The notes under the pieces were generated by a model. It worked only from the letters and a program-made list of their open reading frames with translations, was not told where the DNA came from and ran no database searches. Below are positions 1-5,344 of a stretch of DNA of 7,973 nucleotides, piece by piece; position 1 is the first letter of the stretch, and every line of letters starts with the position of its first letter. Origin of the DNA: DASYAN01 sp036501345 (GTDB lineage Bacteria; Chloroflexota; Ktedonobacteria; Ktedonobacterales; Ktedonobacteraceae). The stretch is taken from contig DASYAN010000085.1 of assembly GCA_036501345.1 (NCBI GenBank), positions 1 to 7,973 of the forward strand. Reading direction: 5' to 3'. The position numbers were made by a program, and so were the translations under genes.

Positions 1-25
1 CAATCGTTAGTACTGAGAAGCAATC

Positions 26-649
26 ATGAACATACTTGATACCTTGGCGAAGATCGATCTCCTTGGCTTAGACCCGAGCGGGGGCGTATTGGTCTTCGCG
101 GCCTATTGGCGACCACAGCCGCTAGACCCCAATCCTGATCAACCGGGCGAGAGAGCGATTATTACAACCTACCTGCGTACTACCGCAAGGGATTTGTGCC
201 CTTGCGGTAGTGGTAAGCGCTTTGGAGGCTGTTGTCAGTCCCTGCCATACTGGCGACCTGTCTGCCCAAATCCTGGTATGCCCGCAAGTTTTTGCTTGCT
301 TGTTCCGCAATCGGCCACCTTTACTGATATCTCAGGGGATGAGGTATGCGACTTCTTGCGGGATGATGCAAGGCTATATTGCGTTGAGGATACCAAGCAG
401 CGGATGTATTGGACCTATTGGGGAGTCCCTGCGTTAAAAGCTCCCTCTGGTATAGTCTCCTTTGGGGATATCGAGATTATTGAGAACCGCACCTTGTTGA
501 TAAGCGCCCTCAGTGATGTTCGCATGAAGACTTTGCTCGACGTGATAAGCCCGCTGAACTTGGGCACACCTCAGATCCAAAGAGATCCCATAATACGTCT
601 GGGGAAGCCTGCCCGCAAATCGGTACGAGGTAAACGCCGGCGAAAGTAG
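26..649 (+). CDS. SEC-C motif-containing protein of unknown function
   Basis: This encodes a 207-residue protein. Residues 58-70 read CPCGSGKRFGGCC, a full SEC-C signature (CXC, eight residues, CC) with Cys58, Cys60, Cys69 and Cys70 as the zinc ligands. This motif is known from the SecA C-terminus, where it binds zinc and SecB, and from many small uncharacterised proteins. Nothing else of SecA is present, so this is not a translocase. Residues 1-50 and 85-190 match nothing I recognise, and the last 15 residues are strongly basic (RKSVRGKRRRK), which could bind nucleic acid. The ATG follows an in-frame stop at 14-16 and has only a weak ribosome site (GAGAAG, 15-20). No signal peptide or membrane segment is seen, so a cytoplasmic protein is likely. 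A decayed copy of its 3' end lies after bluB. The motif call is firm; the function is unknown. Confidence 0.8.
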   Translation: MNILDTLAKIDLLGLDPSGGVLVFAAYWRPQPLDPNPDQPGERAIITTYLRTTARDLCPCGSGKRFGGCCQSLPYWRPVCPNPGMPASFCLLVPQSATFTDISGDEVCDFLRDDARLYCVEDTKQRMYWTYWGVPALKAPSGIVSFGDIEIIENRTLLISALSDVRMKTLLDVISPLNLGTPQIQRDPIIRLGKPARKSVRGKRRRK

Positions 650-711
650 CGCCTGTCCTATGAAGCATGACCAACGCGTGCATACTAAAGACGACGCTCC
701 TCTCACTATAT

Positions 712-717
712 AAGGAG
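712..717 (+). promoter_or_regulatory. Ribosome binding site of bluB
   Basis: AAGGAG lies five bases before the ATG at 723 and fixes the start of bluB. The 73-bp gap after the SEC-C gene shows no terminator hairpin, so read-through from that gene is possible. I see no cobalamin riboswitch in this short gap. Confidence 0.8.
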
Positions 718-722
718 TACAG

Positions 723-1463
723 ATGAGTGATACCTCTAGAGATACATCCTATTTGGCACATGCATTTCCCACAGAAAGCAAAGCTGCTGTATATGAGGTG
801 ATTTATCGTCGTCGTGATATACGCAGCTTTAGGCCAGATCCTATTCCAGAAGAAACTATTGTGGCTATCTTGCGAGCTGCTCACCATGCTCCATCAGTTG
901 GTTTTATGCAACCTTGGAATTTTGTACTCATTCGAGAGCAAAGCACAAAACAACAAGTATCTGCCCTGTTTGAACGAGAAAATGCTCTTGCCGCAGCTGT
1001 CTATGGAGGTGAGCGTCAGCAACTGTATCGCAGCTTAAAATTAGCGGGTATTTTAGAGTCTCCTCTCAACCTGTGCGTCACTTGTGATCCTACTCGTGGA
1101 GGTGCGCATGTGCTTGGACGACATACTATCCGAGAAACGGATGTATATAGTACTGCAGCGGCAGTAGAAAATCTCTGGCTGGCAGCACGAGCAGAGGGTA
1201 TTGGTGTCGGTTGGGTCAGTATTCTGAACAATGAAGATCTCAAGAGCATTTTACAATTACCATCACATATTATCCCCGTTGCCTATCTCTGCTTAGGATA
1301 CGTAGACTCATTTGGGAATGAACCAGAGTTACAAAAAGCAGGTTGGGCACGGCGTCAACCCCTTGCCAATTTGGTGTATTACGAACAATGGGGACAACAA
1401 TCGCACTCTAATTGGACACCCTTACCGCTACAAGAGGATGCAGGCGATAACAGCAAGCATTAA
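723..1463 (+). CDS. bluB: 5,6-dimethylbenzimidazole synthase BluB
   Basis: BluB is a cytoplasmic flavin-destroying enzyme of the nitroreductase fold. It uses O2 to cut reduced FMN into 5,6-dimethylbenzimidazole (DMB), the lower ligand of cobalamin, which CobT then activates. The 246-residue sequence aligns with the family along its length: RRRDIRSFRPDPIP (29-42) binds the flavin phosphate, HHAPSVGFMQPWNF (54-67) is the BluB-specific FMN loop, YRSLKLAGILESPLNLCVTCD (102-122 region) and VYSTAAAVENLWLAARAEG (141-159) follow, and GVGWVSI (161-167) closes the site. From memory, Asp32 and Ser167 matter in Sinorhizobium meliloti BluB; here Asp32 and Ser166 are in matching places. The HHAPSVGFMQPW block separates it from ordinary nitroreductases. 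No other cobalamin gene is in the window, so it may serve DMB supply for B12 remodelling or de novo synthesis encoded elsewhere. The protein appears intact. Confidence 0.95.
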   Translation: MSDTSRDTSYLAHAFPTESKAAVYEVIYRRRDIRSFRPDPIPEETIVAILRAAHHAPSVGFMQPWNFVLIREQSTKQQVSALFERENALAAAVYGGERQQLYRSLKLAGILESPLNLCVTCDPTRGGAHVLGRHTIRETDVYSTAAAVENLWLAARAEGIGVGWVSILNNEDLKSILQLPSHIIPVAYLCLGYVDSFGNEPELQKAGWARRQPLANLVYYEQWGQQSHSNWTPLPLQEDAGDNSKH

Positions 1464-1470
1464 CTCCTTC

Positions 1471-1543
1471 GAGATCCATAGTCTGTCCGGAGAAGCCAGT
1501 CTGCAAATCGGTACGAGATAGAGGTAAACGCCAGTGGGAGTCA
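1471..1543 (+). pseudogene. Remnant of a second SEC-C gene 3' end
   Basis: This stretch aligns with the last ~65 bases of the SEC-C gene (583-648). Both share GAGATCC, then (G)GAAGCC, CAAATCGGTACGAG and GGTAAACGCC; the copy here carries a small insertion after GTACGAG. In one frame it reads EKPVCKSVRDRGKRQWES then stop, against GKPARKSVRGKRRRK then stop in the intact gene. No start, SEC-C motif or upstream coding remains. It is either the tail of a lost tandem paralogue or the scar of a duplication that placed bluB between two copies. Confidence 0.55.
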
Positions 1544-1725
1544 TGAACAGGACATTGGGACTGCATACAACCCAAACAAATAGCTACAACTGTCAGCATA
1601 GCTTGGCAAAAGCTGGGTGATCAGTTCTGCTGTCTATGCAATAGTCAAGCGAGATAGTAACTTCGTTTCTAGCCATTCCAAGTCATTGTCACGCTTTAAC
1701 TAATGTATCTCAAGCAACTGGCTGA

Positions 1726-1932
1726 CTAAGACCATGTCGGGCTCTGCATGATTTGCATTGCCTCATTTACTCTACCTTGCTGCATAAGCTGTACAATTTT
1801 AGTGGCCCCGATCTCTAAACGCTTTTCAATGGCATCATGGCTTGCAACATTAGCAAAACTATATAAAGCGTTTTTAGCTGCTTGCTCTTGTAACTCTTGC
1901 TGCTCTCGAAATCTTGCTATTTCAGATTGCAT
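1726..1932 (-). CDS. Small helical conserved-type hypothetical protein
   Basis: This encodes a 68-residue cytoplasmic protein with no signal or membrane segment. It appears almost wholly helical: a charged, Gln-rich first helix (residues 1-20, EIARFREQQELQEQAAKNA), a middle segment YSFANVASHDAIEKRLEIGA (24-43), and a third segment KIVQLMQQGRVNEAMQIM (45-62) that resembles a single helical-hairpin repeat. The ATG has a strong ribosome site, AAAGGAG (plus-strand 1940-1946), seven bases upstream, which argues for real expression. It lies 137 bp downstream of the XRE regulator on the same strand, with an inverted repeat between them. I recall similar short proteins ending in Trp near XRE genes in Ktedonobacteria but cannot assign a function. 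A toxin-antitoxin role is possible but not shown by any motif. Confidence 0.7.
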   Translation of the reverse strand: MQSEIARFREQQELQEQAAKNALYSFANVASHDAIEKRLEIGATKIVQLMQQGRVNEAMQIMQSPTWS

Positions 1933-1973
1933 GGGTTGACTCCTTTCATATAAAAAAGGTAATGACTTGCCAT

Positions 1974-2017
1974 ACCCGTGTGCAATGAGCTAAAATAGAG
2001 CTTACAGGCACACGGGT
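1974..2017. repeat. 10-bp perfect inverted repeat between the two minus-strand genes
   Basis: ACCCGTGTGC (1974-1983) is exactly repeated in reverse as GCACACGGGT (2008-2017), with a 24-base loop. In minus-strand RNA it would lie between the XRE gene and the small helical gene. It is followed on that strand by ATGGCAAG, not a U-run, so it is not a standard intrinsic terminator there. On the plus strand it is followed by TTTCTTT, so it could weakly terminate plus-strand transcripts. An attenuator or RNA-processing hairpin is also possible. Confidence 0.55.
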
Positions 2018-2069
2018 TTCTTTAACGAGATTACTTGTGGGTTTGTGACTGCTGTCGCATAGGCCTAAA

Positions 2070-2303
2070 CTATGCGGCGGCCCGAAGATTATCATCCTCC
2101 TTTCGTTGCGACTCTTCAATAGCTTGCAGTAATTCTTGTGCAGACACTCCTAAAGCCACTACAAGCTTTCTCCTATTGGATGTACTAGGTTTTGCTACGC
2201 CCTGCTCCCAGGTCCAAATCGTGCGACTAGTTACGCCTAACAATTTAGCTAGTTCTATTTGCGATAATAGGGCCCTTTCGCGTAAATCTTTGAGTGTTGC
2301 CAT
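2070..2303 (-). CDS. XRE-family helix-turn-helix transcriptional regulator
   Basis: This encodes a 77-residue, single-domain DNA-binding protein of the lambda Cro/C1 (XRE, HTH_3) family. Residues 14-40 form the helix-turn-helix: SQIELAKLLGVTSRTIWTWEQG followed by VAKPS, close to the family pattern of TQ-x-x-LA-x-x-x-GVS-x-x-TI-x-x-WE-x-G. A second helical part (44-62, RRKLVVALGVSAQELLQAI) completes the five-helix domain. The charged tail (63-77) has no ligand or peptidase domain. The ATG at 2303 is preceded by a ribosome site of the form AGAGGG, and by a promoter with an overlapping palindrome, so self-repression is likely. The downstream small helical gene may be co-regulated. Its targets beyond itself cannot be read from the window. 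Confidence 0.87.
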   Translation of the reverse strand: MATLKDLRERALLSQIELAKLLGVTSRTIWTWEQGVAKPSTSNRRKLVVALGVSAQELLQAIEESQRKEDDNLRAAA

Positions 2304-2338
2304 TGGTGTACCCTCTAAGCATAAACAGACTTATCTCA

Positions 2339-2367
2339 ATCATACCATTACGACTTGATAAAATCAA
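2339..2367 (-). promoter_or_regulatory. Sigma-70-type promoter of the XRE gene
   Basis: On the minus strand, TTGATT (plus-strand 2362-2367) and TATGAT (2339-2344) are separated by exactly 17 bases. They match the -35 and -10 consensus well (five of six each). Transcription would begin near 2332, giving a leader of about 30 bases that contains the ribosome site. Confidence 0.6.
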
Positions 2368-2368
2368 G
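2354..2368. promoter_or_regulatory. Candidate operator palindrome over the -35 box
   Basis: CTTGAT-AAA-ATCAAG is a perfect 6-bp inverted repeat with a three-base centre. It covers the -35 box of the XRE promoter, where a bound dimer would block RNA polymerase. Its size and place suit a small Cro-like repressor, so autorepression is the likely reading. No second copy was noticed elsewhere in the window. Confidence 0.5.
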
Positions 2369-2541
2369 ATACAAAACAAAGCATTTTCAGATAATAATAT
2401 GATACTTTGTAGATGTTTTGCTTATTGTTGAGTTTAGGCTTCGGTATAAGTAAAGCAGTTCACTCATACTCTTTGCTTGGACCTATTTCTCTTTCGCTAC
2501 AATGTCGAGAGGGCCATCCTCCTGGGGGATGATGTGTTGAT
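2369..2541. other. Intergenic stretch, no gene recognised
   Basis: This AT-rich spacer lies upstream of the XRE promoter. The only structure I see is a short hairpin, CATCC-x7-GGATG, at 2515-2531, with no U-run after it on either strand. The few short open frames lack ribosome sites. Confidence 0.5.
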
Positions 2542-2546
2542 TAGTA

Positions 2547-2624
2547 AACTCTATTCCGGTTGGGGAAAAGCTTCCGTCTATATATTGATCTCTAAGCTCG
2601 CTTTCTGCGAACCGGAATAGGGTC
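2547..2624. mobile_element. 78-bp MITE-like element with terminal inverted repeats
   Basis: The left end AACTCTATTCCGGTT (2547-2561) matches the reverse complement of the right end, GACCCTATTCCGGTT (2610-2624), at 13 of 15 bases, including 11 in a row at the inner side. The element is directly flanked by TAGTA on both sides (2542-2546 and 2625-2629), as expected for a 5-bp target duplication. It encodes nothing and would need a transposase in trans. As RNA it would form a 14-bp stem with inner AAAGC/GCTTT and AGCTT/AAGCT pairings, so a small structured RNA is the main alternative. Confidence 0.45.
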
Positions 2625-2783
2625 TAGTATTGCTTTGTGCACAGAGGCGATCAGGGAGTTTGGTGCACTAGTGACGGAGGGCCTAGGTGATAAAGCCAAG
2701 AGTACTTAAATAACGACAGGAGATATTAGGGCTATTCATTAGATAAGAATCCCCATACAGCTCTGAAGGAAGCTTTTCTACCC

Positions 2784-3287
2784 ATGGCCAACTTGAGTGG
2801 AATTCTACTGAACGGAACCAAGTTAGGTAGAGCTAATCTAATTGGAGCTAGCTTAATTGAAGCAGATCTGAAAGAAACAATAATAAATGATGCCTGCCTG
2901 CTTAAGACAGATCTAACGATGGCTAACTTGAGTGGGGCTATCTTGAGTGGATCTGATCTAAGAAGAGCCAATCTACAAGGAGCGAACTTAAAAGGAGCTA
3001 GCTTAATTGAAACAGATCTAAGCGGAGCAAATCTCGACGAGGCTGACTTGAGTGGAGCCTTCCTAAGTGGAGCAAATCTGAGAGATGCTCAATTGCGTGG
3101 AGCAAATCTGAGAGATACTAAACTGCGCGGAGGCCAGCTACCCGATGCTTCAATAAGAGATGCTGATCTAAGCAAAGCCAATCTACAAGGAACAGACTTG
3201 CGACAAGCTATCGTTATCGCAGAGCAATTAGAAAAGGCACAATCACTCAAAGGTGCAACTATGCCTGATGGCACAATACACCCATAA
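2784..3287 (+). CDS. Pentapeptide-repeat protein (28 tandem repeats)
   Basis: This encodes a 167-residue protein. Residues 2-141 are 28 uninterrupted pentapeptides of the A(N/D)LXX type, from ANLSG to TDLRQ, which should fold as a right-handed quadrilateral beta-helix of about seven turns. The tail (142-167, ending SLKGATMPDGTIHP) is a common end of such proteins. Family roles vary: gyrase protection by DNA mimicry (Qnr, MfpA), assembly scaffolds and unknown. This one lacks the net acidic, Qnr-like features I could recognise, so no function is assigned. The ATG gives a repeat from residue 2, but its nearest ribosome site (AAGGA, 2766-2770) is 13 bases away. The frame is open upstream to a stop at 2727 without a usable start, so the N-terminus may be truncated. 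A proteasome-like gene follows 202 bp later. Confidence 0.85.
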   Translation: MANLSGILLNGTKLGRANLIGASLIEADLKETIINDACLLKTDLTMANLSGAILSGSDLRRANLQGANLKGASLIETDLSGANLDEADLSGAFLSGANLRDAQLRGANLRDTKLRGGQLPDASIRDADLSKANLQGTDLRQAIVIAEQLEKAQSLKGATMPDGTIHP

Positions 3288-3489
3288 TGAGGGACACGAC
3301 GATTTTTTGATAAGTGTGGCTCTTTGTTGTGAGGCTATTAAGGAGTTTCAGCCACCTGTAAGCGAGGCTCAGGTGATCAGACCAAGACTATGTACCGGGA
3401 CGGGCGATATTAGGGTAAGAGTGACTAGACACTACATAGACCGTCATAATAATCAAGTAAGCGAATATCAAAGTAAGGGGTGCTTATAT
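3288..3489 (+). other. Intergenic spacer before the Ntn-hydrolase gene
   Basis: A frame in phase with the next gene runs back to an ATG at 3253 inside the pentapeptide gene. The translated piece (CCEAIKEFQPPVSEAQ and on) has no domain character, so I treat it as untranslated. TAAGGGG at 3474-3480 is the ribosome site of the next gene, nine bases before ATG 3490. No clear terminator or promoter was found. Confidence 0.5.
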
Positions 3490-4536
3490 ATGACAATGAT
3501 ATTGACGTGCCTGACAAAAGATTACATTGTGCAGGCTAGTGATCGACGAATTTCTCGCATTAAAAATAATAGGGTGGAATGGTATGATGATCATAGTAAC
3601 AAAGCGCTGGTCTACAAGAACCAATTTGTGTTTGCCTACACAGGGCTGGCGAAGATACCTATTCGAAAAACTGGACAGGATACTTTATCTACAATTGACT
3701 GGGCTGCAGAGCACCTATCCAAGGGTAAGAATCTAGATGAAGCAATATATAACTTGAAATATCGAGCAACAGAACTTATGAATTCAAATAGCATACGGAA
3801 GCTTCCTGAACATAATAGGCGAATAGCGTTTATAGGTGCAGGATTTGATGAGGTTGAGAGTGGCAGCAAGAGAATCCGAAGGCCGCTGCGTATTATGATT
3901 GAGAACTTTATAGAAGACGATGGTACGTTACTGGATCAGCCACGCAACGAATTCAGAGTTCAACGTGCCCTACTAAAAAATTGTGATGCTGCACTATATA
4001 TTGCAGGATATCAGCCTCTTCCAGAGAAGAGGATTGCGTTCGCCAGACTCCTCAGACGGTTTGTTCAGCACAATGCAAAACCTGAGAAAATTGGTGTGCT
4101 ACTGACAAGTAAGATTCAGGAAGTGTCAAAAGCAATGTCAAATGATAGAAAATCCGTTGGAGAGAATATTATGTGTACATTTGTACCACGAGCATATAAT
4201 GTCAAAAATGACGAAAGCATGAGAGTACCTATCACTGGGGGTATACTTTTAGAGCTTCCTCTTAATAGCACTGAAACGCCAATACTTAAACCTGCTAAGT
4301 TTCCATCTCTTGAAGAGCGAATTGTCATACTACCCTCACTTGATGCCCCTAATGATCAAGGTTTTGATTCTCCACGGTTTGCATATATTGCTGAAGACAA
4401 TAGAGCACTGCCATACCACAATCCTGTTTTTGTCAAACCAGGACGTGTCTTGCCACCAATATCAGTAACTGGAATAAGCGTAACTACACCACCATTTGTG
4501 CGGACCTCAGAGCCTCAGACAAATGTACCAGTTTAG
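3490..4536 (+). CDS. Proteasome/HslV-like Ntn-hydrolase candidate
   Basis: With the start at 3490 the protein has 348 residues. Its N-terminus, MTMILTCLTKDYIVQASDRR, fits the proteasome beta/HslV pattern: removal of Met1 would expose Thr2 as nucleophile, Asp18 falls exactly at the position of proteasome Asp17, and Lys38 in NKALVYKNQFVFAYTGLA (37-54) resembles the Lys33 strand, followed by the expected Gly. RRIAFIGAGFD (110-120) and KSVGENIMCTFVPR (221-234) look like later core strands. The family cleaves peptides or amides with an N-terminal Thr, usually as multimeric rings. The Pro-rich C-terminus (from about 305) is extra and unassigned. No ATPase partner (HslU, Mpa/ARC) is in the window. 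The longer start at 3253 overlaps the pentapeptide gene and would bury the Thr, so it is less likely. Fold assignment is by motif, not alignment; activity is inferred. Confidence 0.72.
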   Translation: MTMILTCLTKDYIVQASDRRISRIKNNRVEWYDDHSNKALVYKNQFVFAYTGLAKIPIRKTGQDTLSTIDWAAEHLSKGKNLDEAIYNLKYRATELMNSNSIRKLPEHNRRIAFIGAGFDEVESGSKRIRRPLRIMIENFIEDDGTLLDQPRNEFRVQRALLKNCDAALYIAGYQPLPEKRIAFARLLRRFVQHNAKPEKIGVLLTSKIQEVSKAMSNDRKSVGENIMCTFVPRAYNVKNDESMRVPITGGILLELPLNSTETPILKPAKFPSLEERIVILPSLDAPNDQGFDSPRFAYIAEDNRALPYHNPVFVKPGRVLPPISVTGISVTTPPFVRTSEPQTNVPV

Positions 4537-4605
4537 ATTTAAGGAAAGAGTTATCTGACAGCAAATTGAACGTTATAGATTCACAAGGCAGTTTTTATCC
4601 GATTT

Positions 4606-4611
4606 AGGGAG
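4606..4611 (+). promoter_or_regulatory. Ribosome binding site of the 40-codon ORF
   Basis: AGGGAG lies seven bases before ATG 4619. It is the main evidence that the short frame after the Ntn-hydrolase gene is or was translated. Confidence 0.5.
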
Positions 4612-4618
4612 CAGTGGC

Positions 4619-4741
4619 ATGGACGGTATATTAGGCGAGATACACAAAGTATTTAGTGATCCAGCATTTGATTTTATTGCCAGTACAGCTATATCAATTA
4701 TTTTGGTACAGAAATCTACCGATTTAAAAAAAAATTACTAA
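4619..4741 (+). CDS. Small membrane-type protein, possibly truncated
   Basis: This is a 40-residue frame beginning MDGILGEIHKVFSDPAFDF and followed by a hydrophobic stretch, FIASTAISIILV (about 19-30), then a charged end, QKSTDLKKNY. The layout (short amphipathic start, DPxxxF, one membrane helix, basic end) resembles the N-terminus of longer membrane-anchored hypothetical proteins with a DPxxxFI motif before the helix. The stop comes right after a run of nine A (4726-4734). One more A would change the end to DLKKKLLTTTQRD and a stop soon after, so a slip in this tract would not restore a long protein. It begins 82 bp after the Ntn-hydrolase gene on the same strand and could be co-transcribed. 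It may be a real small protein or the start of a gene cut off where the CRISPR-like repeats begin. Confidence 0.45.
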   Translation: MDGILGEIHKVFSDPAFDFIASTAISIILVQKSTDLKKNY

Positions 4742-4910
4742 CGACGACACAAAGGGATTGAAAACAAAGATCGTGTCAAGACCTTGCGCTTGACAAAGCT
4801 AGTAGGGATAGAGGAAGGGGTCCAGTAGGAATTGAAACGGATGCTTGAAGAAGTGGTGGTTCGTTCGCTTGCCGTAGAGGAAGAAGATGGGGTCCAGTAG
4901 GAATTGAAAT
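4740..4910 (+). CRISPR. Short degenerate CRISPR-like array (three repeat ends)
   Basis: GGTCCAGTAGGAATTGAAA, preceded by GG, occurs identically at 4817-4837 and 4889-4909, 72 bp apart. Both copies are preceded by TAGAGGAAG (4809-4817 and 4875-4883), with six extra bases in the second. A third, poorer copy ends GGGATTGAAAAC at 4754-4765, 74 bp before the first. The ATTGAAA(C/N) 3' end and a 72-74 bp period (about 37-bp repeat plus 35-bp spacer) are typical of CRISPR repeats of type I and III systems. The spacer-like stretches (about 4766-4800 and 4838-4873) are unrelated to each other. No cas gene is in the window and repeat conservation is poor, so it would be an orphan or decaying array. The alternative is a chance pair of direct repeats. 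Confidence 0.5.
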
Positions 4911-4953
4911 GCAGTTTCTATGCCTCTATACCAGATGATTTTGGAGTAGGGAT

Positions 4954-5115
4954 ATGAGGATGGCAATTATAGCTAAGCTCAATCCACCGAATGTTAATCA
5001 GTACGCCCAAACGGTAAATGCTAATATGGCGATGTGGAAAAACCGGAAAGTGCAGTTGTCCCATCAGGACAACTGTATGGCTAGAGCAACTCGCTATCTG
5101 GAGATTACAGCGTGA
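4954..5115 (+). CDS. Possible 53-residue ORF, doubtful
   Basis: ATG 4954 is preceded by GGAGTAGGG (4943-4951) at good spacing, and the frame runs 53 codons, beginning MRMAIIAKLNPPNVNQYAQ. The product has no recognisable motif, membrane helix or compositional bias. The second half contains the hairpin at 5051-5077, which is unusual inside a coding gene. It lies in a repeat-rich gap between a CRISPR-like array and a transposon, so it may be chance or decayed sequence. Confidence 0.2.
   Translation: MRMAIIAKLNPPNVNQYAQTVNANMAMWKNRKVQLSHQDNCMARATRYLEITA
5051..5077. repeat. 11-bp hairpin
   Basis: TGCAGTTGTCC-CATCA-GGACAACTGTA forms an 11-bp stem with one G-U pair and a five-base loop. No U-run follows on either strand, so it is not a classic terminator. 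It could be a structured-RNA piece or a protein-binding palindrome. Confidence 0.5.
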
Positions 5116-5128
5116 GCAGCTCGCTTGG

Positions 5129-5195
5129 TAACTGACAAGAGTGACACCTTTATACAAAAAAAGCAAATTTTGCAAAATATCACTCTTGTCAGTTA
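5129..5195. repeat. 67-bp element with perfect 16-bp inverted repeats
   Basis: TAACTGACAAGAGTGA (5129-5144) is exactly repeated in reverse at 5180-5195, around a 35-base AT-rich centre that itself contains an imperfect palindrome (GCAAA-T-TTTGC, 5163-5173). No clear target duplication flanks it. It reads as a tiny non-autonomous transposon or the fused ends of a deleted insertion sequence. It is not a terminator, since no U-run follows the stem. Confidence 0.55.
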
Positions 5196-5230
5196 TGTTG
5201 GAAACTGAGGTACAATGGAACGAAAATGGC

Positions 5231-5259
5231 GCTGTGGTTGACGTAAGGCGGTCAACAGC
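5231..5259. repeat. Bulged hairpin GCTG/TTGAC with GTCAA/CAGC
   Basis: GCTG-TGG-TTGAC (5231-5242) pairs with GTCAACAGC (5251-5259), giving nine base pairs with a three-base bulge and an eight-base loop. It lies between the 16-bp inverted repeat and the IS4-type element. The rest of 5196-5344 holds no recognisable gene. Confidence 0.35.
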
Positions 5260-5344
5260 AAGTACTGACACAGCCTTAATTAATTTGAGACGACCTCAAT
5301 ATTATCGAGCCCCCCATACATCACCCTTTTACGGGTAGGTATTT

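Noticed and set aside
650..722. A cobalamin riboswitch before bluB
   Set aside because: The gap is only 73 bases and shows none of the conserved B12-box sequence or long paired elements.
434..887. Minus-strand open frames across the SEC-C and bluB genes
   Set aside because: They are shadows of two plus-strand genes with clear motifs and give low-complexity, motif-free products.
2412..2531. A short plus-strand frame starting MFCLLLSLGFGIS that looks like a signal peptide
   Set aside because: It has no ribosome site, ends after 39 codons and has no mature protein portion.
2634..2676. Two GTGCAC palindromes as a paired binding site
   Set aside because: Six-base palindromes recur often by chance, and nothing nearby gives them a role.
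3253..3489. An N-terminal extension of the Ntn-hydrolase gene from ATG 3253
   Set aside because: It overlaps the pentapeptide gene by 35 bases, lacks domain character, and would hide the Thr next to Met that the fold needs. ATG 3490 has its own ribosome site.
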